From: Macrothele yani
Taxonomy: Eukaryota > Arthropoda > Arachnida > Araneae > Macrothelidae
Length of the DNA: 64,000 nt
Assembly (NCBI GenBank): GCA_039090855.1
Contig: CM076996.1
Coordinates: 50,186,469 to 50,250,468, forward strand
Direction: 5' to 3'
Shown here: positions 30,384 to 42,300 of the stretch, piece after piece
Position numbering within the stretch: the stretch's first letter is position 1
How the letters are laid out: every line of letters starts with the position of its first letter
The notes under the pieces: generated by a model
Told to the model about the DNA's origin: nothing
What the model saw: only the letters and a program-made list of their open reading frames with translations
Databases searched by the model: none
Program-made: the position numbers and the translations under genes

Positions 30384-30917
30384 TTAAGCTGGGAGACCAA
30401 TAAGGGCAATTATGAAGATTTGTTGGTCAACGGATGTTTTTGGAGGTTGGGCAGTAGCTGAGATTTTGGAAGTCGTGGTATGGGGAGCACATTCAAGAAC
30501 ATTATGAACTACAGTAAAAAGAGGTATAGCAGGAGTTTTACTGAGGGGACAGGCCGAGATTACGTGACCCACGGCCTTGCACACGAAACACAGGACGTCA
30601 AAAAATAAATCACATGTGTAACGGTGGGAATTTGAGAACACTGTCAATGTTACAAGACGGTTCTGGATGGCTGCATCAGATGGAAAGATGATTCTATACA
30701 GCTGATGGAAACCCTGAGCAGTAGCAAGAGGGCATAAAGCCGGAGTATCTGGTAAACGTTTCGTCTGACCGACGACTTTGCTCAAAGTAAAAAAAGGGTA
30801 AACCAAAAGTTCGTCTGTAACTTCCTGTGGCACAGGTGACAAGGTGAGAGTAAGGAGCCTTTGATCAACGGTATTGGATTCAACGTTAGTACCATTTGCA
30901 TGAACTGTATCTACCAT
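30384..30917 (-). pseudogene. LINE ORF1 fragment with CCHC knuckle
   Basis: The 177-residue frame has LTLTLSPVPQEVTDELLVYP and CFVCKAVGHVISACP, a zinc knuckle of the same C-x2-C-x4-H-x4-C form and the same relative position as in the 6.2-kb LINE. It is a related but different, truncated copy. Flanking sequence has no endonuclease or RT similarity that I could see. Confidence 0.75.
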
Positions 30918-33020
30918 TTCTTGGGTAGCAAAATATCACTTTGAAACCGGGAAAAATCAGTTACTGAGATTGATGGTAACACTTTTTAAGCCCTGCAGTA
31001 TAGTGATCAATATGAGTGTCTTGTAAAGCAGGGAAAAAAAGGCCAAGTTCAAGCTTAACTTGGTCAAGTTTTAAGCTTGTCAGTGGCGGGGAATTAAGAC
31101 AAATGTCGTAAGGAGACGCCCATTGTGCCACACCACAACTACAGTGCTTAATACATTTTTAAACGGTTTGGGTTTTAATTCAACCAGTTCCAAACCCTCT
31201 CGTCGTCTTTTTCGAAAATAATTCTAAGGTTCATAAAAATTTCCCGAATTCCCCTACATTAAATTTCCACTAAAAACACTTTGGGAAATTCCAAAATAAA
31301 AATGGCGGATGAAAATGATTTTCCAGGATTTTAAAGCTGCTTCGTCAACATCGACGACAACCACGTGAGGGTTACGTCATGCAGTAAGAAAATGGCGGAC
31401 TGTGCGGGCCACGCCTACCGTTGCTACAGGAATAAAGGATAATTCGTGACGTCACTTCCGGATGTTGACCACATCCATCTGTGACGTCATTTCCGCCGCC
31501 ATAGTGGGGCCCCTTCTACACATTTAGCGTTTCGATATTGAAAAACAAACCAGCTCTTGGCTGGAATCCCCTTTGAAAAATGGGGACAGTGATGATCTTC
31601 ATCATTCTATCATTAAGGATCTTATGAAAGAAGTGAATTATCACCGAGGAAATTGTTATCGCTTTTGTTTTTCCGACCATCCAGTTTAACTCCTTTGGAA
31701 GGAATACTGACCGTGACAATAGCAAAGGTTCGGGACTCAACCCCAAAATGAAAGATATTCAGTAATTTCACTTTCATTCGAAGTGGAACATCGCACCAAT
31801 CCTTTAAAGTTCTTCCATCTGTGCCAGGCGAAGGGTCCCTACGGAGGGTTGTCATCTCAAGCTCCTTAGTCGTTATCGGCAATTCATACTCAGACTAATA
31901 AAACGAAGATCCATATGCCTGTCTGGTAGCATACCAAATGAGAAAGTGCTAACCCAATATTATAAAATAGTAGAAGCTGTTACCTCGGGATGAAAAAATG
32001 ATTTTTGAAAGATGTTAGAAGCCGCAACATCCCTACTGGTCCTATATTGATTCTGCAGAACACAGTATTCTTGTCTTTTCCGTTGCGCTCTATGTTTTAG
32101 GTTGTGAACGTTGAAAAGAAGTGGAAGCACCCTTATCAATAGAAGGAGCAACTGACTTTTCAGATGCTGGAATATGAACTAAAGATCTAATAACATTCTT
32201 CTTGTTCCTGTATGAACGACGGAAGTAGGTCTCAGTTGTTCACTATGCGGGGTACAAGATGGTAACGATATATGGTCTGCACTTGGAGATGGTCCTGCAG
32301 ACTAGAGATCTTCCAATAGTCGCTTATACCCAGCATTTCTCCTTTTTCCTCTGATGTCTTCAAGTGCTTTCTAGCAAGAGGCGTAGGACTTTTTGATTAA
32401 TATTTCGCACTCCTTTGTTACTTAATTGAAATTCAAGTTTCGCGAAATACAGGTCTTCCTGTGTCGTTCAACGATTTTTCTTGGTTTCAATATTTAGTCT
32501 CGGCTGATTATGTACTTCAAAATGTGCTGCTGTACAATGCACTCCTAATCCAGTTTTCATAGAAAAGTTCCTCCCGCACTGGTTGCACAGGTGCTCACTC
32601 AAGCTAACGAGACTTGGTGCATTCTCCACAGGTGCACGGGTGCCAGCCGTAGCGGCACGTCTTAATAATCTATTTTTTAACTTGTAGCAACCTGGGTTAG
32701 GGATAGAGGGGCGCTAGGATTGGCATGGCCCACCGGGATACCGGGACATATCCCGGTGTGCCCTCCCTAGAAGTTTCCCTCAGCGCCCTCTGGCAAGAAA
32801 AAGCGCCAGATGACCAAACAGTCGCCAAGAATGGCGTCACCCAAGTGATGGGGAACGATGAGTCACGTCGCATGCGTCTCGAAAAGACATGTTCTTTCCA
32901 GTAACTTCTAAGATAAGGTATCCGACGTTTAGTGCGTTTTTAATTTATGTTATATGTACCTACCAATATGGTTTCATGAAAAGGTTAAATAGCCATTAAT
33001 ATTTTGCGTCAATTGTAAAG
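30918..33020. other. Stretch without recognised genes
   Basis: No transposon or domain was recognised. 31290-31510 holds a cluster of promoter-type motifs (separate entry). 32720-32800 is GC-rich with repeats of ACCGGGAT/ATCCCGGT. Small minus-strand frames at 31516-32151 have no domain character. Confidence 0.45.
31290..31510. promoter_or_regulatory. Cluster of CRE, ETS and YY1-like motifs (possible CpG-rich promoter)
   Basis: TGACGTCA occurs at 31447-31454 and 31482-31489. The first is followed by CTTCCGG (ETS-like) and the second by TTCCGCCGCCAT. AAAATGGCGG (YY1-like) occurs at about 31299 and 31389, and GCCGCCAT near 31497. Such combinations are common at housekeeping promoters. No downstream coding exon is recognised, so this could instead be a repeat-derived or chance cluster. 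Confidence 0.35.
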
Positions 33021-33085
33021 TACACTATCTACCAACAAGTAATTGGACACCTGTGATAGCAAAGGAAAACAAAGTTTATTCACCT

Positions 33086-33913
33086 TCAATAGTTGGTGGA
33101 GCTTCCATGAGCGGCGATTACAGCTGCGACCCTCCGGGGCATACTCTCAACCAGGCGTTGTACGACGGCTAGCGATATTTTCTTCCACTCGGCTTGGAGA
33201 AGACAGGTCAGTTCCTTCACCGATTTCGGACGGTGGGGGCACCCTTTAAGTCGACGCTCCAACTCGTCCCAGAGGTGCTCGATAGGGTTAAGGTCCAGGA
33301 TCTGCACAGGCCAGTCCATTCGAGTAACCCCATTGTCACCATACCAAGCCATGGTGGACCTCGAAACATGACATGTGGCATTTTCATCCTGAAAGTAACA
33401 TGGGTCCACCCCGTAAAACTGCCACAACGTAGGAAGCGCATGGTCATCCAAAATGGTGCAGTAGGTCTCGGCGTTGAGTCTACCTGGAATTCCAACCTAG
33501 GGTCCCGTGCCATACCAGGAGAAACACCCCCATAGCATAATTCACCGCCGCCGAACTTCACAGTTGGCACTATACATTCCAGCAGGAGGCGTTCTCCAGG
33601 CAGACGCCAAACTCAGACCCTGCCATCCGAACGGGTAGAGGGTGAACCTTGATTTGTCGCTCCAGAGAACCTGTTTCCACTGTTCAACGGTCCACTGTCG
33701 ACGTTCTTTGCACCACGTTAGCCGAGCAGCGCTATTGGACTTGGTGATCAAAGGCTTGTGGGCGGCAGCACGTCCATGATAACCGAGTAGAAGTCTTCCT
33801 TACGGATGGTATTCATCGAAAGAATACTCCCGGAGGCCACTGTCAATTTTGGGTACTTCAACTCGCTGGATTACACCTTTCTCGAAATCAGAGAGCTCCG
33901 AACTGCGTGGCAT
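33086..33913 (-). pseudogene. Tc1 transposase pseudogene, deleted and frameshifted
   Basis: From MPRSSELSDFEKGVIQRVEV the frame jumps, after a stop, to LITKSNSAARLTWCKERRQW, so the second HTH is gone. Catalytic motifs are LWSDKSRF (Asp present, next Glu now Lys), FQDENATCH and LDLNPIEHLWD. At least one frameshift lies near 33460-33560. The C-terminus reads VESMPRRVAAVIAAHGSSTNY. Confidence 0.82.
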
Positions 33914-34013
33914 CTTGCATGCGACTGGTTACGTTGTTGTTTCCCACACCATATTTAACGGCGGCGGCCGTGACGTGTATCAGGATCGCAGATATCATCG
34001 ATTGCAAGGGTGT

Positions 34014-34239
34014 ATTTTTTTTTTTTTTTTTGATTGGAGGTTTAACGACCACCGTGAGCAACTCAATGGGCTATAAGCAGTCGCCCGTCCCTAATTTAGG
34101 GTCACTGGTTCCAGGGAAGGGAGAGCGCCAGTGCCTTAAGACAAACACAACATCCATGCCTCACCGGGATTCGAACCCGGATCCCTTTCAGACGAATGGT
34201 CAGACGCCATCGCTTAGACCACTGCGCCACCGGGGCGGC
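34014..34239 (-). mobile_element. SINE family 1 copy inside the Tc1 element
   Basis: GCAAGGGTGT (34004-34013) and GCAGGGGTGT (34240-34249) form the target duplication. The SINE has an A tail of about 18 bases, the conserved body and the GGTGGCGCAGTGGTCTAAGC head on minus. It lies just inside the Tc1 right terminal repeat. Confidence 0.92.
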
Positions 34240-34480
34240 GCAGGGGTGTCCAATTACTTGTTGGTAAATAGTGTATTTATGTATTATTGTTGTTTAATTT
34301 GAAAGAAATGTTATTTTGATTTTAAGTAATTTTTTTTCTCTCCCTGTGCATGCGTTTCTTTTTTACGATTTGTGTATCAGTTGCAACTTGCGAAATTTGA
34401 ATTTCATTGTTACTGTTATTTAAAATTCAAACATTTTCAAGGTTTTTAATGTTTTTTTTCAAAACGTCTTCATGTGAACA

Positions 34481-37470
34481 ATGGACGATAAAAAGAGAAA
34501 GAAATGCGGCCATGAATACAGGAAAGAGAAAAAAAAGCAAACAACTACAACAGTCCGCAAAAGAGTGCCTAAAAATTACCCAATTTTACCCCAAACCAAA
34601 ATCTAAAAGTCATACCGGTCAGGCAGAGAGTTTAATCTCACATGAAGTTTCATGTCCAGTATAAGATTCAGCGGATTATTTTGACATTGAAACACAATCC
34701 ACTAGATAAGAAAACTTATCTGAATCAACATCTGTTGATCGACCTCTCGTACTAGAAAGTGCAGTAACGAATGAAGTTAGAGAAGGCTCAATCAATCCAA
34801 ATGCAGAGTCAGCCGTCTAATGTAGAAAGCCTGGACAGGATGAATTGCTTGCGTATTTGGCTTACCATCCTGTTTAGCCCTGTGAGAAGGATATGCCTTG
34901 CCATGATAGAAAACCGTTGTTTAATGTAGAAAAAAGTGACAAACAAATTTTCAAAAAGCATTGATTGACTTTTAATGAGAAGACTCAGCAGCTGTTTTTT
35001 TTTTTTTTTTTTTTTTTTCGTTTAGCGATAGCAAATCTGTTTTCTGCTCCGGCTTCAACGACTGGAGGCATGTTCACCAAAGAGTAAAGGAACACGAAAC
35101 ATCCAAAAGCCACATGGAATCCGCACAGTCATTTATGGCAGTGAAACGCCAGAATACTGCTCACGATTTATTGTTAAATAACTAGCTTGAGAAAAGAAAA
35201 CAGCAAGTACAAGAAAGGACACGGATAATTGAAATAGTAGTAGATGTGATTAAGTTATTAGGCAAACAAGGGCTTCCTTACCGGGGCTCTCTACTATCGG
35301 CATACACACTTGATAATGAAAACATAAATCACCAAAATTTTCTTGAGTCAATTCTTTTATTAAAGAAGTGTGTTCCAACACTTGAAAAACACTTTAACAA
35401 CGTTATTAAATAGAGTGTAAATATTCATGCACAGCAAGAGAAAAGAAAGGGAGAAAATGAGAAAGCAGTAGGAAGAGGCACTTTGGTGGCATTCTTGAGT
35501 AAGAATAATGTAATAAAAACTATCAACATTATCTTAGATGAGATGAAAATACATATTGCTGAGGAAACGAGGAAGGCTGTTAAGTTTTCAGTTATGATGG
35601 ACACTACGATAGATATTTCCTGCAATGACCAATGTGTAGTTGTATTTCGGTACGTTATAGATAACGGAGTTGTTGAAAGACTCCTTGCATTGAAATGTGT
35701 TTTTTCAACATCTGGACAGGATTTATTCAATACCTTAAAAGACGTGTTGGGTGAAATTCAAATTCCTATAGAGCACTGTGTGGCGAATTCCTTTGATGGT
35801 GCCGCAAACATGAGTGGGAAATACAATGGATTAGCAGCTAAACTATCAGCTGAAGTTCCTAATCATATTTATACTTGGGGTTACGCTCATGTGCTTAACT
35901 TAGTACTATCTGATACTGCCCAGTGCCTTTCAAATTTTATATCTTTCTTTAATTTACTTCAAGAAGCACAAGTGTTTTTGAAGGAATCCTTGAAATGATT
36001 GCAACTGTTCCTGGAACAAAAGCCTTATTTTAACTTAGGAGCTATTGGAATTACAAAATGGCGAAGCAGAAGTGACGCCACAGTAAAAAATCTGCGGAGG
36101 GATTGATGACTGGGTTGAAGTTCAACTATCCGAAACTCAACTCAAATCACCTAAAGTTGTGTATTTAGAATTGGTTGTCGTATTGTTCAAAATTTCTGGT
36201 TTTGAAGACTTTAATCCCAAAGTCAGAAATGATGCATTGCCCATTTTAGAGAAGTTTTTATCATTTGAAACGATTTTGGTAGCGATGATGTTTCTCCAGA
36301 TTTTCAAAGTAACAACTCCTCTATCAGATTACTTACAGATAAAGAACCTTGATTTTGTTCAAGCATGGAGATTAATAGAGTGTTCTTCGTCAAAGTTAAA
36401 ATGTGTTCGAGAAAAGTTTGCCACCACTTTGAATGCTGCAAATATATTTGTAACAAAAATGTCTAGTATGCTAGAAGAAAGGGCAGAGATTGATAGATCT
36501 CTTGAAAACATAGTAATAGAAACTGAACTAAAGTAGAAAAGAGTATAAACTATTAAAAAAAGCCAAAACAGGCTGCAAAACATGACAATGTTGCTTCAAC
36601 TTCTGAAGACACTTTTCGCATTTCAGTGTTCTATTATGTAATAGACGAGATAATTCAAACAATGGACAACAGATTTATCCACCATAAATCCTTGTACTTG
36701 GATCTTTCATGGTTTGATCCCAAACGGTTTGCCGAGTATGAATCACTACCACTGAATGTCTTAGACAGAATCTGTAAAATTATTCCTTCAGTTTATAAGG
36801 GGAAGCTAAAAGAAGAACTACTCTCATTTGCAGGGATGTGGCCTCAAATCAATAATCAATCTACTGTTCAAGATTACGCTAGGATATAGGAGTTACAAAA
36901 AAGTTTGAGTAAGACTGATGATGACGATGATGATGATGAAGAAGATGAGGGGGACTAATCTATTAAATGTACTGCTGCGAAGGAGTGTAATTCTTGTATT
37001 AAGTGGGTTTTTAAAGTGTTGATAGAGTATAATATGTACTCTCTCCAATATACGGAATTATTTAAAGTTAGCAAACACCTGCTTACAATACCTCTTACTC
37101 AAGTCTCATGCGAGACAGTGCTTTCGAAACTTAAAATAATTAAAACTCGTAGCTGTGACGACTTAATAAACGTCAAATTTCTGTTTCACACGTTTACTTT
37201 AAAATAAACGTGTGAGAGACTGACGTTTTTTAAGTCGTCACAGCTACAAGTACGGATAACCACGTAATATAGCATTATGAATACTTTGATTCTTAAGCTA
37301 AACTAATTGATTAAAACTCGTCTTCGACACGATTAACTAATGAGCATTTAGAAGCTTTTGTCATGATAGCCACTGAGAAAGATGTTCTTAACTCTGTCGA
37401 TAGCGAAGTTATCATAAACAGGTTGTGTGAAGGCAGCTCTGAAATGAGACGGCTTCTTGCTTTTTAAAAT
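34481..37470 (+). pseudogene. hAT-superfamily (ZMYM1-like) transposase relic
   Basis: Plus-strand pieces read in family order. They are MDDKKRKKCGHEYRKEKK (basic N-terminus), a TTF-type zinc-finger region near 35030-35160 (SAPASTTGGMF), FSVMMDTTIDISCNDQCVVV with the first catalytic Asp, SFDGAANMSGKYNGLAAKL, and DLSWFDPKRFAEY. The hAT dimerisation motif LTIPLTQVSCETVLSKLKII follows, and the end is LEAFVMIATEKDVLNSVDSE. Several stops and frameshifts (about 34660, 35180, 35412, 35997, 36535) and a poly-T run of about 24 near 34995-35018 break it. A small hairpin insertion splits the C-terminus at 37151-37309. hAT transposases normally excise and insert with 8-bp duplications; no terminal repeats were recognised here. 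Confidence 0.85.
37151..37309. mobile_element. Small hairpin insertion with 12-bp direct repeats in the hAT relic
   Basis: ATTAAAACTCGT occurs at 37139-37150 and 37310-37321, and removing one copy plus the insert restores the hAT frame (KIIKTRL... to LEAFVM). The insert starts with an inverted repeat of about 46-base arms (37151-37196 and about 37205-37243; AGCTGTGACGACTTAATAAA on the left) and ends with a 66-base AT-rich tail. Its size, target duplication and hairpin-plus-tail plan match the insertion at 4880-5030, but the sequences differ. Confidence 0.8.
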
Positions 37471-37609
37471 GAGGGCCATTATCTAGCAGTAGTATTTTGT
37501 CAGTCATCTTTGTGTCTTTCTCAGCCATCATTGTGTATCATTTGTGTTTGGTAATGTACCTGCCGATTTATTTGTACTGTACCTGCAAATTATATGCATA
37601 AAAATAATG

Positions 37610-38035
37610 CATTTTAGTCAATTCTGTTCGTTTTTAAGCGTCTGAGAGGGCTGTAGGACCCCCGTGTGTGCGGCAGTGTGGCTAAGGCCAAATTGGGTAG
37701 GTCTGGGTTGGTTGGTTTGAGAGGAGTCTGGCACTCTCTAGAGAGTTGGTCCACCGCCCTCCAACGGTGACCCAGGCCCTCACTGCAGGGCTCTGACCCC
37801 AATGCCTAGGATCGGCAGAAACTCTTTGTCCGGTTTACGTAAGTCTGTCCATGCAGTCAACTGGACAGCCTAAGTGTCCAAAGGGAGAACATATACTGCG
37901 CGTAGCACTCCTATTAAAAATGACTCTTAAAAGGAGCTTAATCGCGGGTCTTCTCCTCACAAGTGTATGGCAGAGCCAGGCCATACCAACCCATAGGTGA
38001 GTTCATTCCCAAAAAGCGTCCTCAAAAGAGTCATA
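37610..38035. other. GC-richer stretch, unclassified
   Basis: A composition change is evident (CCACCGCCCTCCAACGGTGA and similar). The minus-strand frame at 37614-37802 shows no domain. It could be an untranslated part of a LINE, but no direct evidence is seen. Confidence 0.35.
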
Positions 38036-38340
38036 GTTATTCCCTCCGTTCTAGACTACGCGGTGAAACAACCCGTTTTCCAACTTCTAAACCATACAGT
38101 TAAATGGCCCGTTTTCCACTTCCCCGATCTCCAGCAGTAACTAAATTTGCATATCACCACGTTTTCCCTTACAAACCGCAATATCCCTAACTTTTTGTGA
38201 CCACTGTATATATTACATGGTCGTATTAGAATAATATGAGCATTCCCGATATCACATTGTACCCGCCCAGGCGCGTCACAGAGTGCACGTGGCAAGGTCG
38301 GTCACACGGAGATATAAGCGGCCGGCCAAGACAGATGCGT

Positions 38341-39300
38341 CATAATGCGTTACGCGAGCACAATGATGATTTGAGTGATTTGACGGACGTTCAGAAAGGA
38401 ATGATCATCGGCTACCGCGCCAAGGGTGGAAGCATCTCAGAAACAGCAGACTTCGTGGGCTGTTCGTCGATTGCCCTTTACCTTCGACTCGTAAAGGGCA
38501 ATCGACGCGCAACAATGCAGCAATTGACCACGGAAATGAACGCTGGAGTACTCAGGTACGTGCCCCCGATAACAGTAGAGCGAACCCTGTTACACATGGG
38601 TCTCCGGGGTGGACGCTGCGTCAAGGCGCCCATGTTAACATAGGTCCGTCGGTAACAACGCCTGCAGTTCGCATAGGACTACCGTCATTAGACAGTGGAA
38701 GAGTGAGAAAAGGCTGCTTTCTTCGACGGACCGGGGTTTCTACTCCACAGAAGTGACGGATGGTGGCAGATACGGCGTCAGACACACGAGAACCAACACC
38801 CGGACACGCTTGTCGGTCAAGCACAGGCCGGCGGTGGCAGTCTGCATGTCTAGGGGACGTTTTCCTGGTATGACCTAAAACCGATGGTACCACTGGATGG
38901 ATCCCTGAACGCCAATGGCTACTTGTCCATCTTCGCTGACCACATGAATCCCTTCATGTTGGACGTTTACCCTGGTAGTGATGGTTTCTACCAACAGAAC
39001 AATGCGCCGTGCCACGTCTCAAAGTGGGTGCGTGACTGGTTCCAGGAACATGACAGTGATGTCTCCGTTGTCCCTTGACCTTCGAAATCGGTTGATCTTA
39101 GTCCTACAGAGCCCTTGTGGGACTATTTGAATCGGCAGGTTCAACGTGCCGTTCCACAACCACGTCACCTCCGAGACCTCCGTGTTCTGCTGCAGTCCGA
39201 ATAGGCACATGTGCCTTTGATAACCTCCCATGGCATCACTGCACCCATGCCACGCCGTCTCGCCGATGCCATCCGGGCCAAAGGTGGTTATTCCTATTAT
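38341..39300 (+). pseudogene. Tc1 transposase pseudogene, catalytic Asp replaced by Asn
   Basis: The translation shows DLSDLTDVQKGMIIGYRAKG (HTH) and VKGNRRATMQQLTTEMN, then several frameshifts and stops. After these come GSLNANGYLSIFADHMNPFM, FYQQNNAPCHVSKWVRDWF (Asn where relatives have the second Asp) and SPTEPLWDYLNRQVQ (Glu kept). The first Asp region reads FDGPGFLLH and is degraded. An internal segment before VKGNRR has been replaced by an inverted copy of the following 16 bases. Confidence 0.82.
38465..38507. repeat. 16-bp-arm palindrome at a deletion scar
   Basis: CGTCGATTGCCCTTTA (38465-38480) is the exact reverse complement of TAAAGGGCAATCGACG (38492-38507), with an 11-base loop. 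The right arm is genuine Tc1 coding sequence (VKGNRR); the left arm is foreign to the frame. Confidence 0.85.
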
Positions 39301-39335
39301 TAGGTAGGTGGTCATATTATTCTGATACGACTGTA

Positions 39336-42300
39336 TATACTCTGATGGTACTCAACGTTATTACATCGGAATGACTCAACCTTCTTTCAAGACCAGAGTC
39401 AGTGAATACAAAAGAGATGATAAGGGAATTATTTCCCCCACAGCCCTCTCCAAGAAAGGGAAATTCAAATCCGCTGTCCCTATGTAGAACGGTATTAAAA
39501 ACTTAGCTCCCTGCTCTCACCGCAAATCAATAGCCTTCCAAGAAACCTTGGAGATCATCACCAGCTCTGGCGGGTGATAACGACAGTGTCTCCTTAGTGT
39601 TGCCAAAACTTTGGATTCAATGCCTTAATAATTCTTTTCCTCTCACCAAACTGCCACGTTCCCAACCAGCGTACCTTATGACTTCAAATGCAGAACACTT
39701 TCTGTTGTTTAATCGTTGTTTACTTGTTTAGTGAAGTTATACTCGAATGTAAATTATAACGTTTCGGTGTTCAGTATGTTCTGTGCTTTCAGCCGTGAAA
39801 AAGCCATGAGTTGATGAGTGAAAGCTTGGGGAAAATGTCTGTTTACTTCCTTATGCCAATGAACGGGTATTTGCTATACCTTTTTGTTCATTATAAAGTA
39901 CTGTCATTTAGCAAATTGTCTAAAATGCGCATGTTTTCTTGTGTTGGTATTTTTCGAAGGAAAAGGAATCTTAGATCTTCCAATTTTCCTTATTACAGCT
40001 GATTTGTCTTCCCTATAGATTAAAAATTCGGAACACTCTTCGGTAGCACTTTATTTCAAGTACCTCAGCTGTCTTCTCATCGTTCTTTCAGTTTCCTTCT
40101 TTCCCGCACTTAAGTAGATAATGGAAAATCAGGAAATCTGTAATTTTGAGTCTGGTCTTTTTTCACAACTCGGCAAAGTCATCAATAAGAGTTTTGACAA
40201 TATCCTTTCTCTACTTCATTTCACAATTAAGCATCCACCACTCGTGTTTCATCTTTATCCTAAACAGTTAAATGGGTGTTCCTACGTTGATTTTGCGTCA
40301 ATCAGCCGTCTCCCTAGTTTTCAATATTTTGGTATTAGTGTCCTTACATGACCATAGAAATGTTTAGTTGCATTTTAAATTCAAACTCTAGAATGTTGTC
40401 CTAAAACAGAATTGTCGTAGAATCAGTTAAAATCTTGATTTAGAATAATAAACAAATATTTGTGGCACTGAATTAGGATAATTATTTGAACTTCTTTCTC
40501 AATTCCGATAAACATTGAAAATGGTTAAATAAAAACAATGCTTGGAATCAAAAGCTAACCTTTCCTCTCAAGTATGTAAATACGCTCCGGTTTATTATTA
40601 TTCTACACTGCTTCGTGTATTGAAGCTTCTCATTTCGTGCGTGCCATTCAAACTAAATGACGCACCGACATTAAGATCATCACCTCAATGTTGCCGAGAT
40701 CTTTTTCACCATCGTAAGAAACACAGGCCTTCTCTTTTTCACACACACGTACACTCTCCACGAAGCATTGAGCTCATCTTCTCCCCACAGAACCATAGTG
40801 AATGATGCATTCCTGCTACGCATGCCATGATTAAATTAACTACTTCCGATGAAAGTGAGAAGCAAGAAAAAAGGCCAAGGTGTGAAAAATCCATTAAACA
40901 ATGAGAGCTTAATTATGCAGCTGTCACCACTTGACACGCCTGCGACGTCTCCACAGTAGGGTAATCAGCGTTTCTTCGGTAGACAGGGTGGACTTCTTGC
41001 ACCGACAGAGTGAGGGAAGGAAGGAGGGGTGCACTAAGTGGATTAACTGCCTGTTACTCTCCATGAAAGAAAGAGAAAAAGAAAGGGAGAAAGAAAGAAT
41101 GACGCTATTTAACCTAAGCCCACCCTTTTCATCCTACTTTCATTTCGTTGCCTGATTCCCCTGCCTTCTTTACCAAAAACCCCTTTTTTCCTACGAGAAG
41201 GTGGTTTTCACTTTGAGAGATAAAAACCATTTCTTTTTAAATCTAGGCGCATCATCGAACGCCAAGGCCCCCATCCTTCATTACACCTTTCCTTCTTTCA
41301 CATTATTCCTTTAACCTTTTGCCGATATTTTTTATTTCCGTTCTCATGGGTTTTTTATGCTGCTTCCTTTTCTATCACTTCGGTGTGTGTGAACACCGCA
41401 ATAATTCAGAAGTTTTACCTGAGATTAATCGAATTAGAACAGTTGCTCACCGTTGCCCGACCCGCTGATATCTTTATTGCTGCACTGATAATTTCGCCGA
41501 TAACGCTAACAACTTTTTACTTTCTTACTTTCCTATGAAACGAAAATGCACACGAAAGTTTCCTTTTAAAACAAGAGAATACACACATACATAATTTGAC
41601 AGTGTGATAGTAAGCAACCAACAAACTTTGCTACTGTGATTAAACTGTTTAGGTTTGAGATAAACAACCTCATTAACGACCTCCTTTGTGATAAGGCTGT
41701 TTATCTTAGAATAAACATCCTCACTACAGCAGAGGCTTTTTGTTTTTCGGAAACTGTTTATCTTTAAACAACAGCCCAGTTGTTTGTGTTCTAACGTTTC
41801 AGAAAAAATCAGACAAAGCTTAAAAGAATGTTTAAAAAATATCAAACAGCTCCTAGACATTAGAAATTAAAATCAGGGAATGAACAAATGAACTGCTGCT
41901 GATAGGCTCTAGAAACCGGCTGTTGTGAGTTCATCAGATACGACAGCAGCGCTTTTGGTGAATGCATAAGAAGTTGTCCACCCCAATTCAGAATATACTG
42001 CAGGTTAAGTTTTGAAGTTTGAAAAATCGTCACGTTAAAATCACTACTCAGGAAATACCATGAATAAAAACTTTCAGCACTAAACAGGGTCAACTGGCAT
42101 TTCGTTTTACTACGGGACGGCTTTCCCACGGCCCCAGCCGACCTCTGCAATTTTTTCTAGATATGGTTCTTGCTCCAAAGAAATTCTAGCAAACAACAGC
42201 TGCACTAACAAATTCAAGTCAATGGCACCTTTCAACAGAAATCGTCTTCGGAAACATGCAAGTTTGACTGTACATTGGTGTCCGTTCGCCGCAGAAAACC

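Larger units (their letters stand above)
33023..34273 (-). mobile_element. Internally deleted Tc1 element with 28-bp terminal repeats and a SINE inside
   Basis: The ends are CACTATCTACCAACAAGTAA at 33023 and its near-perfect reverse complement ending at 34273, each beside TA. Without the SINE the element is about 1.02 kb, some 300 bp shorter than usual. Most of the N-terminal DNA-binding region of the transposase is missing. Confidence 0.88.
38216..39333 (+). mobile_element. Tc1-like element, damaged
   Basis: The terminal repeats share GTCGTATTAGAATAATATGA (left, 38219-38240) with the reverse complement at the right end (39309-39333), next to TA. The element is 1118 bp, shortened by deletions. 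A 16-bp-arm palindrome at 38465-38507 lies within its coding part. Confidence 0.8.

Noticed and set aside
31516..32151. Minus-strand frames as a gene downstream of the promoter-like cluster
   Set aside because: The frames are short, overlap one another, have no recognisable domain, and two of them run away from the direction the motifs would suggest.
37139..37252. hAT terminal inverted repeat
   Set aside because: The inverted repeat lies inside the transposase C-terminal coding region and is bounded by a 12-bp duplication, so it is a later insertion.
40931..41155. Possible host protein with a REKEREKER segment
   Set aside because: A simple GAAA/GAGA repeat explains the peptide, and nothing else in the frame looks coding.
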